Source: Acanthaster planci (taxonomy: Eukaryota; Echinodermata; Asteroidea; Valvatida; Acanthasteridae). From it: DNA of 64,000 bases. A program made the position numbers and the translations under genes. This document shows, one piece after another, positions 1 to 12,600 of the stretch. The DNA is taken from positions 3,493,964-3,557,963 of the forward strand of contig NW_019091364.1 of assembly GCF_001949145.1 (NCBI RefSeq), in the 5' to 3' direction. The stretch's first letter is position 1; every line of letters begins with the position of its first letter. A model generated the notes under the pieces. It worked only from the letters and a program-made list of their open reading frames with translations. It had not been told where the DNA came from and did not search any database.

Positions 1-1
1 G

Positions 2-241
2 CTGTATCCAAAGTCTATTCGTGAGTGGAACCACCTCGACCAAGACCTACGCATCGCCCCCGACGTCAAGACTTTTAAAGCCAAGTTAGAAACCATTAAT
101 ATCAAGACGTTGGCTTCAAAGGCCCACACATTTAGTCACGACTTTGTACATGACCCCCCCCCAACATATGCTACAACCAGCAATACGGTGAATGGACAGA
201 TACAGATACCATCACCTTTAGTTGACAGGCGAAGAGAATGA
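2..241 (+). pseudogene. 3' coding end of a non-LTR (LINE-type) retrotransposon reverse-transcriptase ORF
   Basis: An open frame runs from the window edge to a TGA at 239-241 (79 codons). It starts with a Y-P-K-S-I-R-E-W-N-H-L stretch, followed about 15 residues later by V-K-T-F-K-A-K-L. This 'FFPRTIRxWNxLP ... slxxFKxxL' arrangement is the typical extreme C-terminus of reverse-transcriptase ORFs in many animal LINE-like elements. Only the tail is in the window, so the catalytic domain would lie upstream, outside it. The frame is intact for these 79 codons. Whether the whole element is intact cannot be judged, and most genomic copies are 5'-truncated. The LINE class (CR1, RTE, Jockey and so on) cannot be assigned from this tail. 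Confidence 0.65.
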
Positions 242-791
242 TTCTTCCAGACGCGCTTCTGCAGGCGACCGAAAGAGCTGCTTGCTTTAGTGAGCTGGTT
301 GAGTCAATGCCCTTGGTCACGGTCGCATCGTTGGAACTCGGCGATGCTCCCGAAGTGAGTGAAGTGCTGATACTTGGTGGGATGTAGTTACGTGGACTTC
401 CCCGTCTTCTTCAAGCAGATTGATGGCGGAGGAAATTTAACAGACCAGGCTCAGTAGCGGACACCTGTGCTTGGGAAGGGGGTTGAGATGTCTGGGACAC
501 GCATGATGGGGGTCGAACTTAACTTGTGCAGACACTCAAAGTTAGCATTAATTTTTACATTGAGATCTCATTCCCTCGTAGGATAATATAAATTGTACAA
601 CTGGGATGGGTAAGGACCTGTGTAGTGTAAAAAAACAACCAACGCTATAGTCACACTTTGCTGGAATTTGTTTACAAATTTCTTAACGAAGGATCTGCAC
701 ACCCCATTATTTTGTCAGCGTTTTTTTTCACTCTCGTTTGTCGTTTTCAGTGTTTAACGCTCTTAACTGTGGCTATTTCTTTTACTTCCAG

Positions 792-987
792 ACAAACGTC
801 GAAATTGTTGAGCCCTGCAATCAAGCAATGGCCATTCGTATGCTGTATAAATTGTACCAACAACTTGAGTGCAGTTTTTGTGAAAAAAATAATAATCTTG
901 CTGACCAAAATGCTATGTGTGCAGCGCAGTGTCCTTTGTGCGACTCAACCATTGATCTCGTAGATCCATATGGAGTCAATAGGCTAG
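792..987 (+). other. Unassigned exon-like open block with RING-like cysteine pairs
   Basis: A pyrimidine-rich stretch ending in an AG acceptor (790-791) precedes an open frame that reads through to a possible GT donor at 988-989. The frame also stays open to a stop at 1142. The peptide contains L-E-C-S-F-C, a C about 15 residues on, and Q-C-P-L-C-D-S-T-I. This resembles the first and last cysteine pairs of a RING finger, but the central C-x-H-x-F-C-x-x-C part is missing. It could be a decayed or partial exon of an unrelated upstream gene, part of a mobile element, or chance. I do not recognise a specific gene. Confidence 0.2.
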
Positions 988-1240
988 GTTATTCTATGTC
1001 GGTGTCGGGCGCACTCGGCTCAACCTATTCAGCTAGCTTACCACCAAAGTTGAAGGCCGCCCTCTATGTTTATTTTGCGACAAGGCGTGACGCTATCTCG
1101 ACCTTTAGCTCAACATGGCGTCTGTTTAGATTTTCTGACTGAACTGGTCGAAAGGTTATCGGCTTATTTCTCCAAAGTGACATCGAAACGATGGTACTGT
1201 GACATCATGAGGATAAGCACTGTTAAAAGGTATCCTGGAT
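960..1240 (+). promoter_or_regulatory. Candidate promoter / noncoding first exon
   Basis: This patch has visibly more CG dinucleotides than the A/T-rich surroundings (for example around 1005-1020, 1077-1100 and 1146-1190). It ends at a consensus-like donor GTGAGT at 1241. An ATGGCG at 1114 is closed after three codons, so the block would be noncoding. It could be the 5'UTR exon that splices to the acceptor before 6521. No TATA box or initiator is convincing. This is inference from composition and one splice signal. Confidence 0.22.
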
Positions 1241-2668
1241 GTGAGTCTGCTGCAACAAGACGGGATGATATTCCTTGTGAGTAGATAAGAATGGCCCGAG
1301 AAAAGTGCAGTTCTGCTTTCATATTCGGCACTGACACTGGCTTAGGGGTCTACTAGTAATACAGTGACACTGTACGGTGCATGCACCTCGTAATACAGAG
1401 CAAACTGTGATTATTTTGTACGTCAAAATAAGTGTGGATTTTAATTGGAAACCTTAAAATTCATACTTCTGAATTTTAGAAAGAGTTTTGTTTACGGACG
1501 CCACTTGACATCCCGTGTATTGAGACTGGTCTGAAAAGTTCTACTCTTATAAAGTTCTAGGCCTGAGTGAACGACTTGGCTGCTGCTTGACATGACACCC
1601 CTGTTTGTTAGTGGTATTTTCCCTCCTAAATTGAACTTTTCTGGACATGTTTTTGCTTTCCGAATGGATCACTGTCTGGAATAATTACTGCCGTCCGTAT
1701 ATGGAGCTCTTCCCTGTATATTTGTAAAGTCTTTGTTCTTATTTGTGCCCTATTTTAATGAGTTTATGCTGGCTGCATTTCAAATTTCAAAAATGTTGAA
1801 ATTGGAAATTAAATAGAGAAGCTAATTGTTACAGCATGCCGAAAAAAGGTGAATTTTAATTACAACTTCCTATTAAAGAAAATTAGTTTGCAAGCAAACA
1901 GTGCCCTTACTCATGCCCGTACCTGTGTACATGTACTTACCGGTACATCCTGTACATTTGTAGGCCTAGGCCTGTAAGTGTTTTTTTATTTACTGATGCA
2001 CGTGTAAAATGTCCATATCTGTAGAACATTCCAACTTACCCCGCACCATGCACACCATCATAATCAGGTTTGAATTCCATGTGAGGCAGTTGAATCTTCG
2101 CTTCTTCACTCTTTTGCCACATTCCATTCAACATGCCATGCATGCTCAACACCGTTCAACCATGTCAACTGCTAATGTCAAACTAACCTGCTAACAACAG
2201 TATCCTGCTTAGGTAAACTTTTTCTGGTGGTCTGACAATCCCCTGTTTTCAGTAAGTGTCGGGTCAACAGTAACTTTTGTAAGCCTTTTTTGTAAATAAT
2301 AAGTACATGCCATTCCTTCTGTCATGTGATTTTCCCCATACATGTACATGTACGTGACTCTGATATTACTGACACAGCTGCATATCCAGCTTTTGATGTC
2401 GAGGGAGGGGGACAAATTTAAAAGCGAATGTGGCTTCGGGCTCACTCAACATGATGTTGGTTGGGGGAGGAAAAAGTCTTGTTTTCTTAGGGTTTTGGTG
2501 CTAATATTTGATAAATAAATGTACGGATTAGGCTACTTTCTTTCCTACTCATCTATAAATCATTAGGTCTAGGGCCTATTTGTTTAAAAAAATCTGTCGG
2601 GGGGCAAGTCATTTCATCCCTCCCCTCCTCCCACATGCCACTAATCTCTTAGCTCAGGCCTACTTTTA

Positions 2669-2920
2669 GGCCAATTTCATAGAGCTGCTTAAGCACAGAA
2701 TTTTCTTATGCATGAAAAAACCTTGCCTACTAAACAAAGGTTACCAGCTCAAACTCCCTGTGATTGTCATGCTAACCAAAAGACAGGTAAAATGCCATTT
2801 CAAAACAATACACATGTACATGTACATCACAAGAAGTTTTGGCTGGTAACCTGATTTGTCAAGCAAGGTTTTTTTCACGCTTAAGCAAATTTTTCACGGA
2901 AGCAGCACTATGAAATTGGC
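2669..2920. mobile_element. MITE-like element with imperfect terminal inverted repeats
   Basis: The left end begins GGCCAATTTCATAGAGCTGC (2669 onward). The right end, read on the minus strand from 2920, gives GCCAATTTCATAGTGCTGC. The similarity goes on inward with GCTTAAGC, an A-rich GAAAAAAACCTTGC block and GGTTACCAGC. The element is about 252 bp with no coding capacity, as expected of a non-autonomous DNA transposon. No clear target-site duplication is visible. A relict of the same family lies at 32381-32500. Confidence 0.65.
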
Positions 2921-5900
2921 TCCAGCTGGTGTTGCAGAGCCATAGGAAACCCGATGCAATAGGCCAACAGTGTATTCTACCGTTAGTAATCCAGTGATGC
3001 TGCTAACACCATAACTGCTCTTCCATGCAGTGAACCTATCCGGTACCAGGTACACGTACAGGTACCCTTTACGGCCACTTCCTTTGCTATTGCTCTTTAC
3101 ATGCATCTTGGACATTTTGACAGTGAAGAAAGTTTTTTCCCGTTTGTTTCAGTTTCTTGTGGAAGGTACAGGTATATGTAATATACATGTACATGTATCT
3201 CTTTTGGTTTAGTTTTGGTGCTTGCTTTTTTCTCATGGCATAGTGGCTTTTAGATTCTTATCATGTAAATAGACAATTCATGGACATCCATTTTTATTTG
3301 GGGGGTAACTTTTACTGTACATCTTTGGAAGTCGATTTTTCATGAGGGGAATACTGATGCACAGTTAATTTCACTCTGTTGATACGTACAATGTATGTAT
3401 GTTTGTTTCTAAATATGACACATGTACAGTACACTCATTCTTCTGTTAGCTGCTTGTGAGGTTTTCATTTCATTTGTTTCTTTGTTTGCCAAGTTCCTGC
3501 ATTACTCATCTGAGCCCTGTAACTGTCCCGCAGTAGCTCTGTTGACAGAATCCCCCGGCAGTGGGGGAAATCCCTTGTATCCCTGAAGCGCATTGTATGC
3601 AATGTGTTGTTCTTGACAATTCCTGTCTCATAGCATTGCCCCAGGATTCAAACTCTTCGACGGCTTCTGCCAAGCCCCTGTGTGCATGCAGTGACACACG
3701 TGGTCCAGTACAGTGTGGCTCTCCCAACCCCACCCTCCTTCAAGAGTGCAAGGGGGGGGGTGTAATATGTGTTGAGTGCTGAATCACGGGCGATGTTACA
3801 TGTACATGTAGTCTCCTCAGGGACCCTGGCAGAGAAACTTGCTTTGAGGCAGACAACCAAAGTGTAATGAAATACGACAGCAGACTTACCGTACCCTAAA
3901 AGTAAAAGTGGTGTCACAGTTCCTCCAAGTGGCAATCTCTCCCCTCTTTCTCCCCCTCATAAACATTATTCTTTGTGACAGCTGTGTTAAATGATGTGTA
4001 CACACGTGTGCAGTGCAACTGTGCTGATGAATGTTTTTGAGTCATACATGTACATGTGTCTGCTCATGTTGATGAGTGACATGTGCATTGCTTATTGTAC
4101 ACTTTACAGCACACATCTGCTGTACACTTTGTGAAAGGAACTGCATTTACACTCATTTCACAGGTGTTTATATCCTGTACATGGACTGTAAAGTGGTCAT
4201 GTGCATACACGTGTGGGGCATGTGACCTACCATCCCAGAGCAGTTTGGTTCATGGACAACACTAGTGTTACCTGTCCGTGTACAGACATGGTCAAGGACC
4301 CTTCGAAAATCACTTCATGTTCGGGGTACGTGCATGTGTGTATTTCTACCTGTGCATGTACGTACATGTATGTATACACCAGTACAAGCACATGTGAAAG
4401 TTTAATTATAGGAGATGACTTGCACTTTCAATGTCTTTGGTTCTGGTACCGTATTTGGTACAGAGTGCAATTGCATGATCTGGCATCCCTCTGTCAAATA
4501 TCATGGACCTTTGTACATGCACATGTTTACAGTATTTTGCCTGCATTCACAGATGCTCATACCGGAATGTCACGTGTGTGTTTCTGGTAGATGTTTTTGC
4601 TTCCTGCCAGGACTGCTCATGCAGGCCTACATGTATATGTGAAATTAACACACTGTGAGCTGATACCCAACATGCATGGTACTATACAGTACAAGTACAT
4701 GTACATATACTGGTACCTAATTGTCCCAGTTTCTTATGGAAAGTGCAGGTGCCCTGAGCGAGGCGGTTTCTTTTCAGGAGTTCCCCCCTCCCCTCACCCA
4801 CCCTGAGTGACGTACATGTATACTTACCTGTACATACACAAAGAACAGACAAAATGAGACACCTAGACTGTCTCATTTTGCTGCGGTTTTATCCAATTCA
4901 ATTTGCAGTTAGTTTGCGGTGGCTTTTGATGCTGCAGGAGCCGGGGGGGGGGGAGGAGAGAACATTTACCGGTAACTTGGGATTTCCTGGCAGCCCATGG
5001 CTGAAGGTGTGAGGTCACTAAAATGAAACTCTCCGTAATGCCAGTGGTCTGCAGAACTCGCACTGTATAGTGTCATTTGACTACCAGAATCACATGTACC
5101 GTAGATATTTATACTGCAGTGGCACATCGCTCATGGACAGGTGGTGCACGCCTGTGGTACATGAACACGTACTTCTCTTTGACAAAATAGGATGTTATGA
5201 TTTGCTGATGCTTGTGCGCGACAAGCTGAAGAATGTGCATGTCTGAGTGCGGTGCCATCGCAGTTATGGCGTCCAATCGGATTAGTCTATAACAGGCATT
5301 GAAATTGGGTTTACCCACAGATGGGCAAACTTACAGTACTCAGTCCCCACAATGTTGATATTTAGATTCATAACCGTACAATAATTATAAATACACGTGT
5401 GGCAATTACATTTTTTCCTTCCATATTCAATTTCAAAAATAACTATTCAAACATTTGATAATGCTTGAATTCAAAATCATCACCGCCCTATAGTGGGCAC
5501 ATGTGCATGTGTAGTTTCAAGCCCATGTACAGGTACATGTACTTTTGGTTGGGCTTACATGGTACCAGTACATGCTACATGAACATTTCTGAACACAGCA
5601 GAAAGCTTAAAATCTGCATTCAGGAATTTGACGTTTGCCCTGCATGTATGGTACACTGTGCGTACATAACGCACACATACATGTACATGTACATTACAGC
5701 ATACACTGCTGCAGATACACACATGGTAGATTTAATGAAATATTTTCTCTTGCACTGCAGTGACTCACAGTGACCTGCACTATGCAAATTTACAGCATAC
5801 ATGTACATGTTCATTTACATACCTGTACATGTACTTTGTAAATGTTTGTACCTGTAAGGTACAAAATGGTACATGTACTCATACCGGCACTACTTAATAC

Positions 5901-6520
5901 AGTACTTGTCATGTACATGTATTTGCATGTTCATACAATGTACATGTATGTACTTATACTGCACTTTTTCAACTTCACATGCATATATACTGATAGAATG
6001 AATTGGATGGGTGTACATGTATGTGGTGTGCATGTGGGAGGTTGTACATGTACAGACTGCGAACCCATGCAGTGTCAAGCTCCGGTTACCTGCAAAGTTC
6101 ATGTGTTTAGCAGGTACTCCAGCCGAAGCTGTCCAACCAGAACTTTGCCAAAGATAATCGGCCATGTGTGTCTGGTACTTTTGCAACCCGCGCCAAGCTA
6201 GGATGAGATCATCCCTATGTTGCACTGTCAAACGTCCGTTGGGTGGGGTGCCCGGGCCCACACACGTACACGTGCACAGCATTGCTCACGAACTGTATGT
6301 AGTCATGATTTGCTCTAGATGCTTTCACAAGTTATTCTGTCGGGATAAAAGACGAGAAGATTCACGGGACCAATGCTTGGAAAAGTTGTTCATTATCAAC
6401 ACTGCCCGTAAGATCTGTGCTCTCATAAGGAGCGTTCATAAATGCAAGAACAACCAATTTTTGAACAATTTACCCCTTCAATAACGCATACGTTTATTGT
6501 GTTCTTCATGTTTTCTCCAG

Positions 6521-6634
6521 GAAACTGTGTGGCTAGGGCTGTGCAAGTGCTGAGAGAATTGGGCTTGCTGGCTACAGGAGCTTGTCGAAGGGAGTGAAAT
6601 GGCAGCCGCTGTCAAACTGAGATCGACAAGCGAG
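6521..6634 (+). CDS. ARHGAP21: Exon 1 of the model: end of the 5'UTR and translation start (12 codons)
   Basis: A pyrimidine-rich run ending in CTCCAG (6515-6520) is a good acceptor, and GTAAGA at 6635 a good donor. The ATG at 6599 has a favourable context (A at -3, G at +4) and an in-frame TGA upstream at 6551, so it would be the first codon. It encodes [12 protein letters not shown] and ends in phase 0, matching the phase-0 start of the PDZ exon at 27450. Residues 1-12 do not resemble the vertebrate N-terminus. The link rests on phase, splice sites and start context, so an alternative first exon inside intron 1 is possible. Confidence 0.5.
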
Positions 6635-9600
6635 GTAAGACTATCCGAACCAAAACCAGCAGAATCTTGATTATGGATTTTACCGGAAATAACAATAAAC
6701 TCAGCGGTCAGGGGTAGTGTTATGACCTGGGCCTACTTTTCCATGACTGAAATCTCCTGCATGCAGGTACGGGTATGTGTTATTTAATGTTAAGATCATT
6801 TATTATTCATGTATTCTTCCCAAGGTTTTGTGATCCTCCTCACCAGACCGTTGTGCGTGATAACCCTTGCGATCACTGTATTGCAAAAACATGAAAGCAC
6901 ATCTCGTCATCGCAAGGGTTCAAAAGTACAGGGTCGTACGATTCCATTCTCCATTCATGTGCAGTGCACCAGCCCTGCTCGTTATTAAAGAAACTAATAA
7001 AAGAGTTAAAAGTAGATTCTTCGCACACTGAAAGGAAATCCTGACCTGTCTGGCATTTTGTCTGGAAGTCTGTAAATCTGTCCGTCTCCTTCTCAATTTC
7101 AGGGGAATTACACATCTATAGAAGAAAAAAAAGAAGAGAAAAGGAAAGAAAAACCCTTCTGTAATGACATGTATTCTGTGTAAAAATGAGTGTCTCAGCT
7201 AGTAAGCCATCCATCAATGTGTCTATGCTGAAATACATGTTGTTACTTTACCTGACAGTTGATGGATAATTTTAGCCGTTTCTTTCTTTTTGGGGGAGGG
7301 GGGGTCTGGTTGGCATTGGCTGACAGCTATTGTGTGTATGCCGTGGCTGGGACAAAAGTCTAACATTGCCTCAGTTGTGCTGTCCTTTCCAGACAGGTGG
7401 GAAAAGTATTTGTGCATCACCGTTCAATGCAGCGGTGTCCTTCACCTCCCCATATTTTAGGTCCTTAGATACTGTGGAAGAAGAGTGTAGTAGTACATAA
7501 ATGTACATGTACAATAAATTTATTTCTCAGCAGGCACTTACATGTACATCAGAGTGTAGAAAGATTTTCAGGGAACAGCTACTTTCAGGCCAAATTTGGT
7601 ATTTTTCTGACAAATGGTAGGGGGCCCCAAAGCAAAATCCTGTTAATGGTTTTACTCTGGCTTTGACTTTAATAAAGTGTGTGTTTTCGTTTTCATGTGA
7701 CTTTCGGACGAGAACCTTTTATACTGGCCCTGTGCTACTATCTGCATGTGGGTAGTTGCAGAAATTAGGGGTCCAAAAGTGTGACTTTTTGTGTCCCGTT
7801 ACATCTGACCTTTGTTATTTGACATGGAATACACGTCCATGTGTGTATCACCGGAATTGATTTCAAACTATTACTATAGTGTATTTGTTTTGAAGGTAAT
7901 TTGCATTAATTCACCATTTTTGGAAATAAGAAAATGTGTTCTGAACTTACAAAATCATACAAGTACCGGGTACATGTATGTCAAATGTGACAGGGACATG
8001 AAAAAAAAATGGACCCCTAATTTCTGGAATTAACCATGTACATGTGTACATGGGTAATTCCATGAAGTTGGATAACAAAGTGTGACAAAGGAGCTGAAAT
8101 TTCAAATTGACTTATTTGTCATTTTTCCCCCAAGTTTTGACACATCCTTAACTGTGTTTCTCATAAATAGTAATACCTTTGCAATAACTTACGCGGACAA
8201 GGAAATAATCGGGTATTATGCCCCATGTAGCAGGAACATGTAACAAGGAAACCACACAGAGTTTCAGCGCACAGCAAAGATTTCTCTGAGTTGCAAAATG
8301 TAATGAAGATGCGTTTGGTTTGTTCTAAAAAATTGGCAAGTATTTTACCAAAAATAAAACGATAAGGAAGGGAACATACTGCAAAAATTAATGTCAGGGT
8401 AGGTACATGAACTCATTTTTCCAGACCATGTACCGTGCGGTCGGGCTGAGCATTTTCCTGTATTTGATCGGAATGGTAGGGCTCAAAAAAGTGTAATCTT
8501 TGTGGCCATATATACAGCCACATGGATGGCAATATTTGTGTTGATTTTTACCACATTTATCCCTGGTTACATTAAAAATACACTGAAAATATCATGTAAG
8601 ATTTTACAGAAAACAATGATAGCTACTGGCACATCATCTAGAACCACTGGTCTCGTGTCAGGCTTCAATTTAATAAAAGAACCAGGAAATGAATTTTTCT
8701 TAGAATCACTTTTTGTGTATGTCTGTACTCTTGTTCCTTGTATGAAGGCCGTTTGACATCTTTTTTTAATTATGTGAACTGAACGGTGCACTTTTTGAAA
8801 TATTAAAAATTGACCAAGCATTTCTGGACAAGTGAGGGCGCTTTTGGTTTGATGTAAATCCAGGAAGGCATGGTTCAGGTTGCATGTTTTCATGTTCAAA
8901 TTGTGAACCCCAAATTTGCTTTCTGGGAACATTTCTGTGAAAAGGATTTTTGCTGGATCATTGTCATATACTTACACAGCAGTAGATTGCCCAAGAAAAT
9001 ATAATTTGCCGTAGCAGTGGTTAAAAAATCTAGAAATTTTCTGTGCACAAATCAGTGCAACATTGAGATTCATTGCCTTGGATGACATCATAGTTCTGAT
9101 CATGAATATGCAAATATGCATTAGCATAAAAACCAAAAACGCATCAAACTGTGGGTTAAAATTGCAAAACAAAAATTTAAAATCAGGTTAAATGAAACCC
9201 AAAGATGCAATTTCAAGGGGTTCTAGTAAAATGTATCAAAATATTTCTATTTCCTTAAAGAAACTGTATTGCACATCATTCCGATATGTTTTTAACAGAG
9301 GACCCCAAAATACTGACATTTTACATGTATTTTACTTCATTTGTAGTACATGAATCTCTTTGTGACGTACATGTACATAAAACACTGCTACTTGCACACG
9401 CACATGTACATCTTTAGTACATCGTTAGGGGCCTACCAGTGCATAAGAGTGAAATAAAGTACTGCAACCTAAAAAAGAAGTTGAAATAAAAAATCCGAAC
9501 ATCAACATTTGAGGGCATCAGGCAAAAAAACAGGAAATTCCTCATTAAACCTTAGCCAAAAATTAACATTCCCATTCCCCGTGCCGTGACTGGCCTTGAA

Positions 9601-12600
9601 TAATTTGAACACTGCAGTTGCCACCAAACATCGTGCGGGCCGGTGGTGTTCACATACATACGTACTGGTACATGTACATGTACATTGTACACCCTAGAGA
9701 GAGCAATTGGCATGATACTAGTACATGTGCATACAAACATGGTCCACATACTGTACTTGTGTCCACCTAACTCTGTATGAGGACATGCAAGATGCTTTTA
9801 TAAACAGTTGTGTGAGGACCAAGGCTCAGGTCTCCAGAAAGCTTTGCTCGCAAACCTTGTGGACCTGCCAAGAAGTGTGCACCAAACAGGACTGAAAGAA
9901 GGGGCTAATTAATAGAATCCCGCATATGTAATAACATATTCTTTGGTTTTTAGTTGAAAAGGTGATTGAGCCAAAAAGAAAAGAAGGAAATTTCACTCTG
10001 TAGTGGTGCATGTACTGTATGCATTGTACCAGTACATGTACAATACCACTACCCGTAGCCTATAGTGTAGACTTGTGTACATGTACCAGTGTAGAAGAAC
10101 GTTCATTGTTGCACATGTACTTACATTGGTACGTATTTCATAAGTGCTAAGAGGAAGACTGACATTGCACTGAAGATGAACATTACAACATCATTTCACC
10201 ACCTTACAATGTACAGTACCATAGGTGCACTCGTATTTCACCACCTTACAATGTACTTGTACATGTACAGCCGGTAACTGTACGGTGAATTGAACAGAAA
10301 TATTAATGTGGAAACCCGTTGGGGCACTGGTGGTTAAACAATGCACTTGCTTTGCATCCATTGGTCACTAGACTATAATATGTAAGATCCAGCGGTTTTT
10401 TTTAGCCCTAGCGGTACTCTTCTCTGCAACAGTGGACTGTTATTGCAACAGCCAGATTACATACTCGTACTGTACATGTACATGTAATGGTACCTTCAAC
10501 GGTTATAAAAAGAAATCTTCACCTCATTAAAAATTTTTTTACAAGACTTGTCCTTTCACGGTAAAGAAATCTGAATGAGGATGACCGCGTATAAAAACTG
10601 GGTTACTACCCAATTTAGGTACATGTAGAATTGAAAAAGAGCTGCTGAAATTTAACAAATCATAAATGAAGTGGCCAGAAATATCCAAAAGGTCACCCAG
10701 ATTCCCCTCTGGCACGAACGTTGGATGCGACAGCTCTTTGAATGCTGACGGAGGAATTTCATAATTGAGCCTAGGAGCTTGCTCGTTTTTTTGTACCCCC
10801 CCACCTCTATTTTAGAGGATGCAAGCATCCCATGCCCCTCAAGCAAAGTCTGGGCCATGTGCTGAGGTACTGGTAATTTATCTCGCTGCCCGGAATTATG
10901 TACAGGTAGGTCGAGGTCAAATTTCATTATTGATGGAGAAAGGAAAAGAGAAAAAAGAGGCTAAGTTGGATATATTAGTTGAAGAGATATTGGTTGTAGG
11001 TTGTTGGGAACTGATGAGTGGCAGATGGGTCTGACGTATGAATACTGTGTTTGTTCCAGTATCTTGTTCACACAGTAAGATCAAGTACATGTGTATCATG
11101 CATGTTCATATGTATACATGTACATAATGTACGAGTACATGTGTATTGTACATGTATACGGTACCGGTATGTACCGCTATACTGGTAAATGTACATTACA
11201 TACGTGTACTGGTACATCAGCCGCATCTCATGTCACACACACATCATGTACATGTACGAGCACTTGTTTCACATGTACGGTACCTGTTGTGGACATTCCA
11301 TCCTTCTCCAGAAAAAAACTCTGGGGAAAAAAAACAAGGCTCATTTTTCATTTAAAGTAACATGGATTCCTTATTGAATGGTACTGGTGTAATGGTTGCC
11401 ATCTGACAGGTACCGGTACATGTACATACATTTATGTACCTACATGTACTGTACATGTTCATGTACAGTGTGATTGTTGATATTATGCTGAACCTGCACT
11501 ACATGTTGGTAGCACTGCCCACTGCATTTGTCTCATATTGTTTGCGGTGTTGGAGTACTCATACTCGACCTCAAACTCGAGCACAACTCGAATACCAATT
11601 ACATGTACTTGACCCATACTCGATCATACCCTGTAAATACGTATTTAGCACATGTTCGTACATGTAATTCTGCACTCAAAGTCATCCCCAAACTCAACAA
11701 ATTGTACTAGGTTAACTCGATCCAAGTCATACAGTTTTCGAAAAGAAATTGGCATTTTTTTATACTAATTTTTCGATACTAAACTTAGACCAAAAATTTC
11801 ATATACATGTAGTGTTAGCTACATGTACACGTTACTGGTCTCACAGTATTTTTATCCTCTCTAAATCGAGTATTTTGAATGGGTGTTGGCACGTGGCAGT
11901 GCTCGCAGTATCGGTGGTGTATATGAATGCAAATTTCCATAATGTTTTAGTTTTACACAGTACATGTACGGAGTACCACTACTCTGCACAACAGTATGGT
12001 CAACAAGGATGGATTTCTACATGTACCGGTACATGTACATGTACCTGAAGATCTACATGTATTGAAACATTTCCTTTATAAATCCCGCTTGAAAAATAAG
12101 ATCAACAAAAAATAAACCCATTGTTGCTCGTTACGACCTTTCTAGATGTACAATGTACATGTACATGTACCGGTATGAGTACATGTACATGTAGGTGTGT
12201 CTGGCTTGGCCAACTTTTTCAAGCCATTATTGTGTACCGGTAGATTTGATTTGAACAGTAATGTGGGTCAATGCTTGCACATCCATGAAAGGTACAAGTA
12301 AATGTACATGTACGTATGTGCTTTGCAACATGAGCCCATCGTGTACTGTATCTTTCACACAGTTTTGAGAAATGGGATTAACCTATTCCATAACTCAGTG
12401 GGGACTAGCAACAATGAAACAAAAACTTGACCAAAACAAAAAAAAATCCTAAAACATCAATGTCAGATACATATGAACTAAACAACAACAAGAGTGCTAA
12501 GAGTAACCGTATTTCCACAATTTTTTGACAGAAGTGAGATTTACAATGTACATGTAGCTCTGAAGTACATGTACTACCGCACACCCTTGTGTACACATTC

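Larger units (their letters stand above)
242..6520. other. Upstream region / probable 5'UTR intron of the ARHGAP21-like gene
   Basis: No confidently coding block is seen. The first ~300 bases probably belong to the 3' tail of the retrotransposon. The stretch also holds an exon-like ORF near 792-987, a CG-richer promoter-like patch at 960-1290, a MITE-like element at 2669-2920, and many TACATGTAC-type palindromes, which become dense from about 3,800 onward. Because the start-codon exon (6521) begins at a splice acceptor, at least one noncoding first exon must lie in here or further upstream. Confidence 0.5.

Noticed and set aside
4083-6282. Many 60-130-codon ORFs rich in Met, Tyr, His, Val, Cys
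   Set aside because: They come from reading TACATGTAC palindromes ([15 protein letters not shown]). The same type occurs all over introns 1 and 2.
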